A stretch of 64,000 nucleotides of DNA, taken from Clostridioides sp. ES-S-0010-02 (GTDB lineage: Bacteria > Bacillota > Clostridia > Peptostreptococcales > Peptostreptococcaceae). Positions 35,463 to 44,523 of this stretch are shown here, piece after piece. Location of the stretch: contig CP067345.1 in the NCBI GenBank assembly GCA_020641055.1, positions 2,163,317 to 2,227,316 of the forward strand, in the 5' to 3' direction. Under the pieces are notes generated by a model, which worked only from the letters and a program-made list of their open reading frames with translations, searched no databases and was not told the DNA's origin. The translations under genes and the position numbers were made by a program. Positions within the stretch are counted from its first letter, which is position 1. Every line of letters begins with the position of its first letter.

Positions 35463-36503
35463 TTATTTATTAGGTAAAAATATAGAAAAAGTAGAGCCTT
35501 CTTCAATTTTTGATGTAACTTTGATATATCCACCTTGAAGAGATACAATTTTTCTTGAAAGATATAGACCAATTCCAATACCATCTATATCATGTACATC
35601 TTCCTCACGATAGAATCTCTTAAAAATTTCTGCTTGGTGACTTTCTGATATGCCTTTTCCAGTATCAGTAATATCTATTTTAGCATACATAACCCAGCAT
35701 TCTGTAGATATATGTATCTTACCTTTAGGACTTGTGTACTTCACTGCATTGTCTAATATATTGAAAATAGCTTCAGAAGTCCATTTTTTGTCATGACATA
35801 TATATAAGTTTGAATCACAATCAACTGTAACTTCAATGTCCTTTTTTTCAGCATCAAATAAAATTCCACTAAGTGAAGTCGCAATTGTTTCATAAATCGA
35901 ATTCTTTTTTTTAGATAATGAAATTATACCTGTCTCTAGTCTTGAAGTTTTTATCATAGACTGCATTAAAAATTCTAATTTATCTAATTGACCTTGCATA
36001 TCCATCAAAAACTCATTTTGAATTTCAGTTTTAAGATTCTGATTCAGTAGAGTATTATTAATTATCTTTAAATTTGCAATAGGAGTTTTGATTTGATGAG
36101 AGATATCAGAAACTAATTCTTGTAAATCAGCTTTTTCCATAGCAATATTGTGGCGATTTTCTTGAATGACTTCATACATTCTAATCAGTCTATGATTAAT
36201 ACGTGACAAAAGTGTTTCTTCCTCCAAAGTAATTTCCAGATTATCTTTACTATTCATCATCTTATCTAAGGTTAAACATATCTCAGAGCAAAATAGAGTT
36301 ATTTTTTTATGAAGTAAGAGCATGATTAATAATATAAAACCAGAGAATATTATTGTGTATATCAATAATAGAACAACTATTTTAAAATCATTAGTTATTA
36401 TATAAATTGCTATATTGAATAGAATAGCTGTAAGAGCCATACTAACAGCAATTATTAAATAAATAGTATTAAAAGAAAAATTTTTAAAATTCATTTTTTT
36501 CAC
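35463..36503 (-). CDS. Sensor histidine kinase (locus 1)
   Basis: 346 aa with two N-terminal helices (about residues 12-36 and 41-65) and almost no extracellular loop, so it is an intramembrane-sensing type that may read the state of its ABC partner. HisKA box ISHQIKTP with H136, N box NILDNAVKY, G boxes DTGKGIS and GIGIGLYLSR. It overlaps the response regulator gene by 20 bp. A control element separates it from the ATPase gene. Confidence 0.9.
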   Translation of the reverse strand: MKKMNFKNFSFNTIYLIIAVSMALTAILFNIAIYIITNDFKIVVLLLIYTIIFSGFILLIMLLLHKKITLFCSEICLTLDKMMNSKDNLEITLEEETLLSRINHRLIRMYEVIQENRHNIAMEKADLQELVSDISHQIKTPIANLKIINNTLLNQNLKTEIQNEFLMDMQGQLDKLEFLMQSMIKTSRLETGIISLSKKKNSIYETIATSLSGILFDAEKKDIEVTVDCDSNLYICHDKKWTSEAIFNILDNAVKYTSPKGKIHISTECWVMYAKIDITDTGKGISESHQAEIFKRFYREEDVHDIDGIGIGLYLSRKIVSLQGGYIKVTSKIEEGSTFSIFLPNK

Positions 36504-37170
36504 CTATCCACATGTATCCCATACCATATACTGTTTTAATGTATTGAGAGCCATCTTTTTCAATTTTACTTCTAATTCTACTTATAACAGATGTCAAAGT
36601 ATGTTCATCTACAAAATTAGCATCTATATCCCAAAGTTTTTCTAAAAGTATTTTTCTTGTTAGAATGTTTTTGGGATTCTCAATAAATAGTTTTAAAGTA
36701 CGATATTCTAATGGTGTAAATACAATTTGATTGTCATTTATATATGCACAGAACTCAGAAAAGTTAATCTTGAGATATCCATCATCATAGCAATCTTGTT
36801 TTGTTTTTGTTGTAATATGATTTAAAAGTGCTCTTACTTTTTGTTTAAACACATTGATATTAAATGGTTTTGTTATATAATCCAAAGCTCCAAGTTCATA
36901 ACCTTTAATCATATCATATTCCATATCATTGGCAGTTAAAAAAATTATAGGGATATCATAATTTTCTTTAATTTTCTTGCACAAATCAAATCCACTTCTA
37001 TCTGGTAGATTAACATCTAAAATAATTAAATCAAATTTGTGTTTAACAATAGATTCTAAAGAAGATATAGCTGTGAATTTTGAAATAACCATATATCCCT
37101 CTTCATTTAAGTTGTACGATAGTGTTTTATTTAATATAGTATCATCTTCCACTACTAATATTTTTTTCAT
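36484..37170 (-). CDS. OmpR/PhoB family response regulator (locus 1)
   Basis: 228 aa: receiver domain with acidic pair E8-D9-D10, phosphorylation site D52 (IILDVNLPD) and K of ITKPF, then a winged-helix DNA-binding domain ending in IKTVYGMGYMW. The start is ATG behind AAAGGAGTGAATAT. A copy of the control element lies 40-70 bp upstream, suggesting autoregulation. Confidence 0.92.
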   Translation of the reverse strand: MKKILVVEDDTILNKTLSYNLNEEGYMVISKFTAISSLESIVKHKFDLIILDVNLPDRSGFDLCKKIKENYDIPIIFLTANDMEYDMIKGYELGALDYITKPFNINVFKQKVRALLNHITTKTKQDCYDDGYLKINFSEFCAYINDNQIVFTPLEYRTLKLFIENPKNILTRKILLEKLWDIDANFVDEHTLTSVISRIRSKIEKDGSQYIKTVYGMGYMWIGEKNEF

Positions 37171-37212
37171 ATATTCACTCCTTTTATGTTTAATATTCTA
37201 TATAAAGCTAAT

Positions 37213-37243
37213 TATATAATCAAAATGTTGCTAAATTATCATA
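37213..37243 (-). promoter_or_regulatory. Locus 1 control element, copy B (upstream of response regulator)
   Basis: Second copy of the element at 35414-35444, same orientation relative to its gene. Conservation of about 28 of 31 bases across intergenic AT-rich DNA supports a functional site. Confidence 0.65.
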
Positions 37244-37267
37244 TTATATTCATATAAATAAAATACT

Positions 37268-37317
37268 TAATAAATAATCTGTCCTAGAATTTATCATGGG
37301 ACAGACTATTTATTAAA
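37268..37317 (-). terminator. Terminator of the reductive-dehalogenase-like gene
   Basis: AATAAATAATCTGTCC and GGGACAGACTATTTATT are inverted with one bulge (about 37269-37284 and 37298-37314). The stem-loop lies just beyond the minus-strand stop at 37327. Confidence 0.7.
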
Positions 37318-37326
37318 TATATAAAA

Positions 37327-38391
37327 TTATTTTAACCAAGATGGATTTCCAGGTACAAATATTCTTTTACCAAATTTTGAAGTATATTCATCCAAAGCTT
37401 TCTCAATAAGCTCATTATTGCCTTTAAAAGAAGTAGTGTTTTTTATAGTTTCAAGGTTTTGGCTAAATGGGCAAGCAGATATACACATACCACAGTCTGT
37501 GCCTAAATATCTCCATTTAATGTAACATGTTTCATGTTCAATCACCCAATTATATTTTCCATCATCACCAATTTTAATATCATTAGAAAGTGAGTGAGAA
37601 GGGCAATTAAAAGAACATTTTTTACATACTTTGCAAAAGTCTTCAAGTCCAAAATCAACATATTCATCTTCTATAAGTGGAATATCTGTAGTAACAACCC
37701 CTAGTCTAAGTCTAGAACCATAATCTTTATTTGTAAGTATTGCGTTTCTTCCTATATCACCCAATCCAGCATCACGAGCTATAAAAACAGGCATTACTAG
37801 ATAATTAGCATCCATATGATTTCTAGCATCATATCCTAGGTTTCTTATGTAATAACTTAAAATCATGCCAACAATAGATGCATCTACATAACATTTTGAA
37901 GTTTCTATAACTTCACATATCATCGGGGCTCTGTTTATCATTTCTTTATCCATTTCACATCCAAATACAATTGCATATTTGTGAGATAGATTAACTTCCT
38001 CACCATAGTTTTCTTCATGTCTACCTCTATTTGTATAAATATGATAATCTTTTAATCTAGTTATACCAACCACAGAAGCTCCATATTGCTTTGCAAACCC
38101 TTTTATCTTTTTAGTCATAGATTTTGCATCTACATCCACTTTATTGTCACAAACTTTTCCTTCACATAGTGATTTTATATCAGATAAAAAGTCAAATGCA
38201 CTACTTGCCATTGGAGAATTTATCTCATTATAAGTCATAGTTCCTTCACTACATAAATTTGGTCTACTTCTTATACTATCATCAACTTCTTTTTTTTCAG
38301 GATTTTTCTCATAATAGTCATTATAAGCAAAACCATTTTTTTTATAATTTGCTCTTGCAAACATAGTATTTCTTTCATCAACCCTTTTCAA
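37327..38391 (-). CDS. Reductive dehalogenase-like 4Fe-4S protein, cytoplasmic
   Basis: The 354-aa protein resembles the catalytic core of RdhA/QueG-type cobalamin iron-sulfur proteins. GLGDIGRNAILTNKDYGSRL (from residue 209) and LGVVTTDIPL match RdhA. Two cluster motifs follow: C253-x2-C256-x2-C259-x3-C263-P and C289...C300-x2-C303-x3-C307-P. There is no twin-arginine signal and no RdhB-type anchor gene nearby, so it should be cytoplasmic. It is too divergent from QueG to be called epoxyqueuosine reductase. TTG at 38391 is the start, because AGGGGGA is 7 bases upstream. It has a TetR gene and a large inverted repeat upstream. Confidence 0.8.
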   Translation of the reverse strand: MKRVDERNTMFARANYKKNGFAYNDYYEKNPEKKEVDDSIRSRPNLCSEGTMTYNEINSPMASSAFDFLSDIKSLCEGKVCDNKVDVDAKSMTKKIKGFAKQYGASVVGITRLKDYHIYTNRGRHEENYGEEVNLSHKYAIVFGCEMDKEMINRAPMICEVIETSKCYVDASIVGMILSYYIRNLGYDARNHMDANYLVMPVFIARDAGLGDIGRNAILTNKDYGSRLRLGVVTTDIPLIEDEYVDFGLEDFCKVCKKCSFNCPSHSLSNDIKIGDDGKYNWVIEHETCYIKWRYLGTDCGMCISACPFSQNLETIKNTTSFKGNNELIEKALDEYTSKFGKRIFVPGNPSWLK

Positions 38392-38424
38392 TTCTATTCC
38401 CCCTAGTAAAAGTATAATTAAATC

Positions 38425-38479
38425 ATATAACCTTATCCTTACATAATTTAATTATATAAGAATAAGGTTATATTTTCAA
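38425..38479 (-). promoter_or_regulatory. Promoter with embedded 17-bp inverted repeat operator
   Basis: On the minus strand TTGAAA (38479-38474), a 17-bp spacer and TATAAT (38456-38451) form the promoter of the gene at 38391. The spacer (38457-38473) is exactly one arm of an inverted repeat; the other arm is 38425-38441, matching 16 of 17 bases, 15 bp away. Each arm contains the near-palindrome ATAACCTTAT. A regulator bound here would occlude both the core promoter and the initial transcribed region. Confidence 0.75.
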
Positions 38480-38610
38480 TTTAAGCGTCATTAAATTAAA
38501 TAATATGTATTTATATATGTTTTATAATATTTTTACATATAAATTATATTAATGATAAATAATAAGAAATTTAAGAATAAATACGATTTGTTGTCTTTAA
38601 ATGGTGTGTA

Positions 38611-38640
38611 TTGACATACTGTAAAAAATCTTATTATAAT
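38611..38640 (+). promoter_or_regulatory. Promoter of the TetR gene at 38690
   Basis: TTGACA (38611-38616) and TATAAT (38635-38640) are separated by 18 bp, 50 bp before the start codon. Confidence 0.7.
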
Positions 38641-38689
38641 AAATGTATGAACAATTAATATAAATTGATAAAGAAAGAAGTGAATTTAT

Positions 38690-39334
38690 ATGTCAAGAAA
38701 TAAACATTCTGACAAGATGAGAAGTCAGATATTAGACGTTGCGTGGAAAATATTCGAAGAAAATGACTATGATGATGTAACTATGCAACAAATTGTGGAT
38801 ACTCTTGATATATCTAAAGAATCTGTATACTACCATTTTAAAGATAAAGAACTCCTGTTCGAAGAGATTATATCAAGTAATTTAAAAGTAGAGATGGAAA
38901 ATTTAAAGTTAATATTAAATAATCCTAACTTTACGATTAGAGAAAAAGTGTCTGAATTTATCTTACACATATCTAGTTCAGAAATAAGGAAAAAATTGAT
39001 TGATTATATGTGCCTCCAAAAAAAACCTATCTTATTTATGAAGAGTATAAGAGCATCTACGCTTGAAATGACCCCTTTACTATCTTGCTTAATAAAACAA
39101 GGTGTTGAAGAAGGCATTTTTAAAACTGATTATCCAAACGAAATGTCTGAAGTATTTATAATATTAATAAATATTTGGTTAGACCCAGTATTGTTTAATG
39201 AGAGTACAGAAAAACATTTCAAACGTATTGAGTGTCTTGCTAATTTATTAAGTGCAAGTGGTGTACATATTATAACTGATAATGATTTAAAATCAATTAA
39301 AGCCTTTTATAGAGAATGTTCTAAAGGTGAATAG
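38690..39334 (+). CDS. TetR/AcrR family transcriptional regulator
   Basis: The 214-aa protein has an N-terminal HTH (YDDVTMQQIVDTLDISKESVYYHFKDKELL, about residues 26-55) and a helical C-terminal sensing domain. It is divergent from the reductive-dehalogenase-like gene, whose promoter carries a large inverted repeat, so that gene is its likely target. The start is ATG behind AAAGAAAGAAGTGAATTTAT. Confidence 0.88.
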   Translation: MSRNKHSDKMRSQILDVAWKIFEENDYDDVTMQQIVDTLDISKESVYYHFKDKELLFEEIISSNLKVEMENLKLILNNPNFTIREKVSEFILHISSSEIRKKLIDYMCLQKKPILFMKSIRASTLEMTPLLSCLIKQGVEEGIFKTDYPNEMSEVFIILINIWLDPVLFNESTEKHFKRIECLANLLSASGVHIITDNDLKSIKAFYRECSKGE

Positions 39335-39344
39335 TCTATAAATA

Positions 39345-39393
39345 AAAAACTGTAACTAGATTTGAGAAAAAACAAATTTAATTACAGTTTTTT
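39345..39393 (+). terminator. Terminator after the TetR gene
   Basis: AAAAACTGTAA (39345-39355) pairs with TTACAGTTTTT (39382-39392), with extra T. Confidence 0.85.
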
Positions 39394-39479
39394 TAGTAAA
39401 ATAGGTGTATCAATATATTTTTAACAAAAGATAAGAAGAAATACTATTTTAAAAGTTTAAAAATAAAAGGAGTAGAAAA

Positions 39480-40151
39480 TTGAATTTATTAATTATTGAA
39501 GATGATACAAACTTAAATGAAGGTCTTTTTTATGCTTTTGAAAGTGAAGGATTTAATGTTTTAAAAGCTTATACAAAACAAGAGGGCTTACATATATTTA
39601 ATAATAAAAATATAGATTTTATAATTTTAGATTGTAATCTGCCAGACGGAAATGGATTTGATATATGTAAGCAAATACGAGAAATGTCAGATATTCCAAT
39701 TATAATGCTTACTGCAAGAGATTCAGAGATTGATGAGGTAACAGGATTAGAAATAGGTTTAGATGATTATATCACAAAGCCGTTTTCTTTGTCTGTATTA
39801 AAAGCGAGGGTTAAAGTAGCAATAAGAAAAAAATCAAATAATAAAGTGCTGTATTCTAATGGTATAAGATTAGACCAAAAGTTATTAAAGGTGTATAAAA
39901 ATGAAGTAGATTTGGAACTTAGTGCTGTAGAATATAAGCTTATTAATTATTTAATTGAGAATAAAGGACAAATATTATTGAAGGAACAAATTTTACATCA
40001 TATATGGGATAGTGAAGAAAATTATGTTGATGAGAATATTATATCTGTAAATATAAGAAGACTTAGAATGAAGGTAGAGGATAATCCATCTAATCCAAAG
40101 TATATAAAAACAGCTTATGGAATGGGCTATCTATGGAATGAGGTGGAATAA
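39480..40151 (+). CDS. OmpR/PhoB family response regulator (locus 2)
   Basis: 223 aa: receiver with phosphorylation site D51 (FIILDCNLPD) and ITKPF, then a winged helix ending TAYGMGYLW. The start is TTG at 39480, fixed by AAAAGGAG 7 bases upstream. It overlaps in function, though not in sequence context, with the locus 1 regulator about 2.5 kb away. The histidine kinase gene begins 2 bp later. Confidence 0.92.
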   Translation: MNLLIIEDDTNLNEGLFYAFESEGFNVLKAYTKQEGLHIFNNKNIDFIILDCNLPDGNGFDICKQIREMSDIPIIMLTARDSEIDEVTGLEIGLDDYITKPFSLSVLKARVKVAIRKKSNNKVLYSNGIRLDQKLLKVYKNEVDLELSAVEYKLINYLIENKGQILLKEQILHHIWDSEENYVDENIISVNIRRLRMKVEDNPSNPKYIKTAYGMGYLWNEVE

Positions 40152-40153
40152 AT

Positions 40154-41062
40154 ATGTTACTATTATTTGTTGCAATATGTATGATAATTATAGCTATAAT
40201 AACTATTAAAAAAAGTCAAAATACATGTGACGAATTAAGTCTAATGCTAAATCAATTATTGGAAGGTAAAGAAATTTCTTATCCAGATACAAAAGATACA
40301 AGAATATCAAAAATTTCTTACCAAGTAAAAAAAGTTAAAGATATGATAGAGATAGAAGTAGAGCAGTCAAAATCAGAAAAGGAAGCAATTAAAAGTTTAA
40401 TTTCAAATATGTCACATCAATTAAAAACACCACTTTCAAATATTACCATTTACTGTGAACTTTTAGAAAATAGTAATCTTCCTACATCAAAAAAAGTAGA
40501 ATTTTTACAAAAAATGAAAAATCAAACTTTTAAAATTGACTGGTTATTAGAGTCTCTATTTAAGATGACTAAATTAGAAGATGGGGTTATCAAATTTGAA
40601 GCAGAAGAACTACTAATTAAAGACACTATTGTTCAAAGTATTAGTACTGTTTTTAATAAAGCAGAATCTAAAAACATAAAAATAAATTTAGAAATATTTT
40701 CAGATATAAAGTTATTTCATAATAAAAAATGGACTATAGAGGCAATTGTAAATGTCTTAGAAAATGCAATAAAATATTCACCATCAAATAGTATGATTAC
40801 TATTTCTGTAGAAAAAATGGAACTATATACTAAAATTATAATCAAAGATGAAGGAATAGGCATTGATGGTAAAGAGTTGAACAATATTTTTAAACGATTT
40901 TATAGAGGTAAAAATGTTGAAAATCAAAATGGTACAGGAATTGGTCTCTATCTTACAAGATTAATTTTAGAAAAAGAAAAAGGGAATATTATAGTAGAAT
41001 CCAAATTAGGAAGCGGAAGTTGTTTTAGTATCTTCTTACAAAATTGTAAGAGTTTAAATTAA
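40154..41062 (+). CDS. Sensor histidine kinase, short (locus 2)
   Basis: 302 aa with a single N-terminal helix (residues 2-18), no extracellular sensor, HisKA box MSHQLKTP with H88, N box NVLENAIKYS and G boxes DEGIGID and GTGIGLYLTR. The lack of a second helix means the signal must come from a partner, probably the locus 2 permease. It is cotranscribed with the response regulator. Confidence 0.9.
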   Translation: MLLLFVAICMIIIAIITIKKSQNTCDELSLMLNQLLEGKEISYPDTKDTRISKISYQVKKVKDMIEIEVEQSKSEKEAIKSLISNMSHQLKTPLSNITIYCELLENSNLPTSKKVEFLQKMKNQTFKIDWLLESLFKMTKLEDGVIKFEAEELLIKDTIVQSISTVFNKAESKNIKINLEIFSDIKLFHNKKWTIEAIVNVLENAIKYSPSNSMITISVEKMELYTKIIIKDEGIGIDGKELNNIFKRFYRGKNVENQNGTGIGLYLTRLILEKEKGNIIVESKLGSGSCFSIFLQNCKSLN

Positions 41063-41145
41063 CTTTGTAGGATGGGTGTAATTATCGTCACTTACAATAT
41101 CTTATAAGAACTTATATTTTAAGTTATGTTGAAAGGAGAAATAAA

Positions 41146-41832
41146 ATGAGTATATTAGTGACGAATCATTTAGTAAAACATTATGGAGAATATGAAAACA
41201 AGGTCAATGCACTAAATGGGGTAAGCATAGAAATTGAAAAGGCTACATTTACTGCTATAGTTGGAACTTCTGGGTCTGGTAAAAGTACATTATTAAACAT
41301 TATAGGTGGGTTGGATAGCCCATCATCAGGAGATGTAATAATTAAGGGTAAAAACATATCTAAATTAAGAAAAAAGGATTTGACTGTATTTAGAAGAAGG
41401 AATATAGGTTTTATATTTCAAAATTACAGTTTAATACCAGTATTAAATGTCTATGATAATATTGCTCTTCCTGTTACATTGGATAAAGGAAATTATGTAG
41501 ATCATAGCTATATTGAAATGTTAATGAATACATTAGGTATTTGGGACAAACGTCTAAAATTTCCAAGTGAACTTTCTGGTGGACAACAACAGAGAGTAGC
41601 AATTGCTAGAGCCTTAGCAAATAAACCTGCACTTATACTAGCTGATGAACCAACAGGAAATCTCGATAGTAAGACTACAATGGAAGTAGTATGTTTACTA
41701 AAAGAAAGTAGTGCAAAATTTCACCAAACAATACTTATGGTAACACATAATGAAAATATAGCACAAATATGCGATTCTATTATACATATTGAAGATGGAA
41801 TTGTAGTAAATAATGGTGGTGAAATACTATGA
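41146..41832 (+). CDS. ABC transporter ATP-binding protein (locus 2)
   Basis: 228 aa: Walker A GTSGSGKST, LSGGQQQR, LADEPTGNLD, VTHNE. It is very similar in pattern to the locus 1 ATPase. The start is ATG after GAAAGGAGAAATAAA. Its stop overlaps the permease start (ATGA). Confidence 0.92.
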   Translation: MSILVTNHLVKHYGEYENKVNALNGVSIEIEKATFTAIVGTSGSGKSTLLNIIGGLDSPSSGDVIIKGKNISKLRKKDLTVFRRRNIGFIFQNYSLIPVLNVYDNIALPVTLDKGNYVDHSYIEMLMNTLGIWDKRLKFPSELSGGQQQRVAIARALANKPALILADEPTGNLDSKTTMEVVCLLKESSAKFHQTILMVTHNENIAQICDSIIHIEDGIVVNNGGEIL

Positions 41833-44384
41833 TATCTTTAATGAAGTTTGCAATTCAATATATTAAACATTATAAAAAACAATCTATATCTATAATCTTA
41901 AGCATCGTACTATCAGTAGCCTTATTGACAGGAATTGGTTCTTTAGTAAATAGTGCAAATAAAAGTAAAATTGAGAAAATAAGAGCGGATAATGGAGATT
42001 ATCATTTTTATTTTAAGGTAGATAATAAACAACTACAAAAAATTAAGAAAGACAAAAAATCAAATGAATACACTGTAAATAGACTTGGTATCACAAATAC
42101 TAAAGGTTCTATAGATGAACCTTTCATTATGAATTTTTTAAATGTGGATTCATCTTATTTAGATATGACAGGTAGAAAATTATTGAAAGGAAAGCTTCCT
42201 AGCAAAGAAGGAGAAATAGCACTTGATACCTATTCATTAAATAATTTAAATATAAAAGAAAAAATTGGAACAGAGATAAATTTAGACGGAAAAACTTATA
42301 AGTTATGTGGGATTTTATCTGATATTTTAAATCCAGAAACTGCTTTAGAGGGCTTTGTAGATAGTTCTACATTTTCTGAAGAAAATGGTAATTATATGGT
42401 TTATGTAAAATTTGATGAAAATAAAAATATAAAAAAACAGAGTGCTAGATTTATGAGAGAATTTAGTATATCGAAAAAAAGTTCCTATGTAAACTGGAAT
42501 TTATCAAGTGAATTTGGTGTAAAACCTCCAATAACTTTTGAAAGATATAGTGTATTTCAATTTTTAAATTCTTTAAAATTAAATACAAATGCAATTGTTT
42601 TGATTATTGGAATATTTAGTGCAGCAGCAATATATAGTATTTTCCATGTTTCGATACTTCAAAGAATATCACAATATGGCGTTTTAGAAGTGTTAGGTGC
42701 TAATAATAAGCAACTTTTACTACTCTTGTTTTTAGAATTATTTTTACTTTTTATCATAGGTTTTCCTATAGGATGTATTTTAGGCATAGGAGTAGCTTCA
42801 ACAATACATCAACAATTTCCTCATATATTCTTAGGTAGTGATATTATTCCAGGGTCATTTTTTATAAGTGAAAAATCTATTTACTTAGGATTTTTGTTTT
42901 TAGCATTATTGTTAATTTTAATCACTGTACGAGTTGTATATAAGCTAAGCAAATATTCTAGTATTGAGTCAATGAAAAATTTTGAAGTTATTAGTAAACA
43001 GAATAGAGAGATAAAAAGTATAAAGTTTTCTAACATTACAGCAGTATTATCTCATAAATATATGACTCAAAAAAAAGGAATGTTTATAGGGATTTTGTGT
43101 TCATTAGCACTTGGGGGAATTATTTTTCTATGTTCTAGCTATTCTATACAACTTACTAGAAATAATAACGAGCTTACAATGAAGGCTGATGATGGTTTAA
43201 ATTCTGATTATCAAATAGCTATGCAAACAACTGATTTTGATATAGGAATACCAAAAGATAAAATTTCAAGACTAAACGAAGTAGAAGGTGTATCAAGTAT
43301 TCACCCAGTAAGGTATTTTTTTGGCGGTATACACATTAGAGATGAACAATTACTTTGGAAAAATTTCTTTAAACCTCTTGAAAAAGATTACAGAATAAAG
43401 AATTTTTTCAATGGAATTTGCACTAAACAAAGTGATGGGGGATACCTTTTAAAGACAAATATCTATGGATATAATGCTAACATGTTAAAAGGATTAAATC
43501 CTTATATTATTGATGGAAAAATTGATAATTCTGACATGGTTAAAAATAATAAAGTGATTGTTAGACTTCCTATGGATGGTACTGGTATATATGGTGCAGT
43601 TGACATAAAGCCAGGAGATACTATCAAAGTTAAAGTGCCAAAAACAATGAAACCTACTGATGAGACTATTAAGTTTAAAGAAGAAGATAAAAATGATTAT
43701 ACAGTAAAAGAATTTGTAGTTGCTGCTACTGTAAAACGTGTAATGGCAAATAATATATACTTTATTGGCGATTATGGCATGGATATAGTTATGACAAATG
43801 AACAAATGGAAAGTAATTTTAATATCATAAATTACAATATGGCCAGTATAAAAAAGACGAAAGAAAGCAATAGCATGGAAGTAGCTAAAGAAATAAAAAA
43901 TGTTATACATAATATAAAACGATGTATTGTGACAGATTATACTATTGCTATTGAAAAAAATAATATTTATTTAAACCAGAAATTATTGTTTATATATGGT
44001 ATCGTATTTGTACTTCTAAGCATAAGTTTGTTTCATATTATCAATACAGTGAGTTATTTAGTTTTTTCAAGAAGACATGAATTTGGAATTTTAAGAGCTA
44101 TGGGAATCACAGATAATAAGTTTTTGATTATGATGATGAGGGAAGGTTTTTTATATGGACTATATGCAAGTATTATAATGGTAATTGGAAGTATTATTGG
44201 GCAATCTATGATTTATTTTATAGTAAAACGCGTATATTTATATATAAATCCAGTTTTCAATATAAATATGTCTCTATATGTGGGTATGATTATTTTAAAT
44301 ATTACTATTAGTATTATTGCAGTTATCATTCCAGTAAAACAAATATTAAAGAGTGATATTATTTCAGAAATAAATAGAGATTAA
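41829..44384 (+). CDS. ABC transporter permease, FtsX type (locus 2)
   Basis: 851 aa with the same two-repeat layout: a helix near residue 22-40, a large extracellular part, helices about 255-375, a helix about 420-440, a second extracellular part including an Asp/Lys-rich stretch, and helices about 720-845. The conserved coupling loops LEVLGANNKQLLLLL and LRAMGITDNKFLIMMMREG are present. The ATGA overlap with the ATPase shows translational coupling. Confidence 0.88.
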   Translation: MISLMKFAIQYIKHYKKQSISIILSIVLSVALLTGIGSLVNSANKSKIEKIRADNGDYHFYFKVDNKQLQKIKKDKKSNEYTVNRLGITNTKGSIDEPFIMNFLNVDSSYLDMTGRKLLKGKLPSKEGEIALDTYSLNNLNIKEKIGTEINLDGKTYKLCGILSDILNPETALEGFVDSSTFSEENGNYMVYVKFDENKNIKKQSARFMREFSISKKSSYVNWNLSSEFGVKPPITFERYSVFQFLNSLKLNTNAIVLIIGIFSAAAIYSIFHVSILQRISQYGVLEVLGANNKQLLLLLFLELFLLFIIGFPIGCILGIGVASTIHQQFPHIFLGSDIIPGSFFISEKSIYLGFLFLALLLILITVRVVYKLSKYSSIESMKNFEVISKQNREIKSIKFSNITAVLSHKYMTQKKGMFIGILCSLALGGIIFLCSSYSIQLTRNNNELTMKADDGLNSDYQIAMQTTDFDIGIPKDKISRLNEVEGVSSIHPVRYFFGGIHIRDEQLLWKNFFKPLEKDYRIKNFFNGICTKQSDGGYLLKTNIYGYNANMLKGLNPYIIDGKIDNSDMVKNNKVIVRLPMDGTGIYGAVDIKPGDTIKVKVPKTMKPTDETIKFKEEDKNDYTVKEFVVAATVKRVMANNIYFIGDYGMDIVMTNEQMESNFNIINYNMASIKKTKESNSMEVAKEIKNVIHNIKRCIVTDYTIAIEKNNIYLNQKLLFIYGIVFVLLSISLFHIINTVSYLVFSRRHEFGILRAMGITDNKFLIMMMREGFLYGLYASIIMVIGSIIGQSMIYFIVKRVYLYINPVFNINMSLYVGMIILNITISIIAVIIPVKQILKSDIISEINRD

Positions 44385-44429
44385 AATTCTTAATAAAGAT
44401 TAATAAATTAAACTATGTAAATATTAAAT

Positions 44430-44474
44430 AACCTCTTAATTGATATACAGTAAAGTTATGTCAATTAAGAGGTC
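44430..44474. terminator. Convergent terminator
   Basis: ACCTCTTAATTGA (44431-44443) pairs perfectly with TCAATTAAGAGGT (44461-44473). It lies between the plus-strand locus 2 permease and the minus-strand CofE-like gene. Confidence 0.8.
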
Positions 44475-44523
44475 TATATTAGTTTTTAATCTAAATAAAT
44501 TACATAAAATGCTTTAAAATATA

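Noticed and set aside
37327-38391. Calling this gene queG (epoxyqueuosine reductase)
   Set aside because: It shares the fold and clusters but carries RdhA-like motifs and lacks the QueG C-terminal HEAT-like region.
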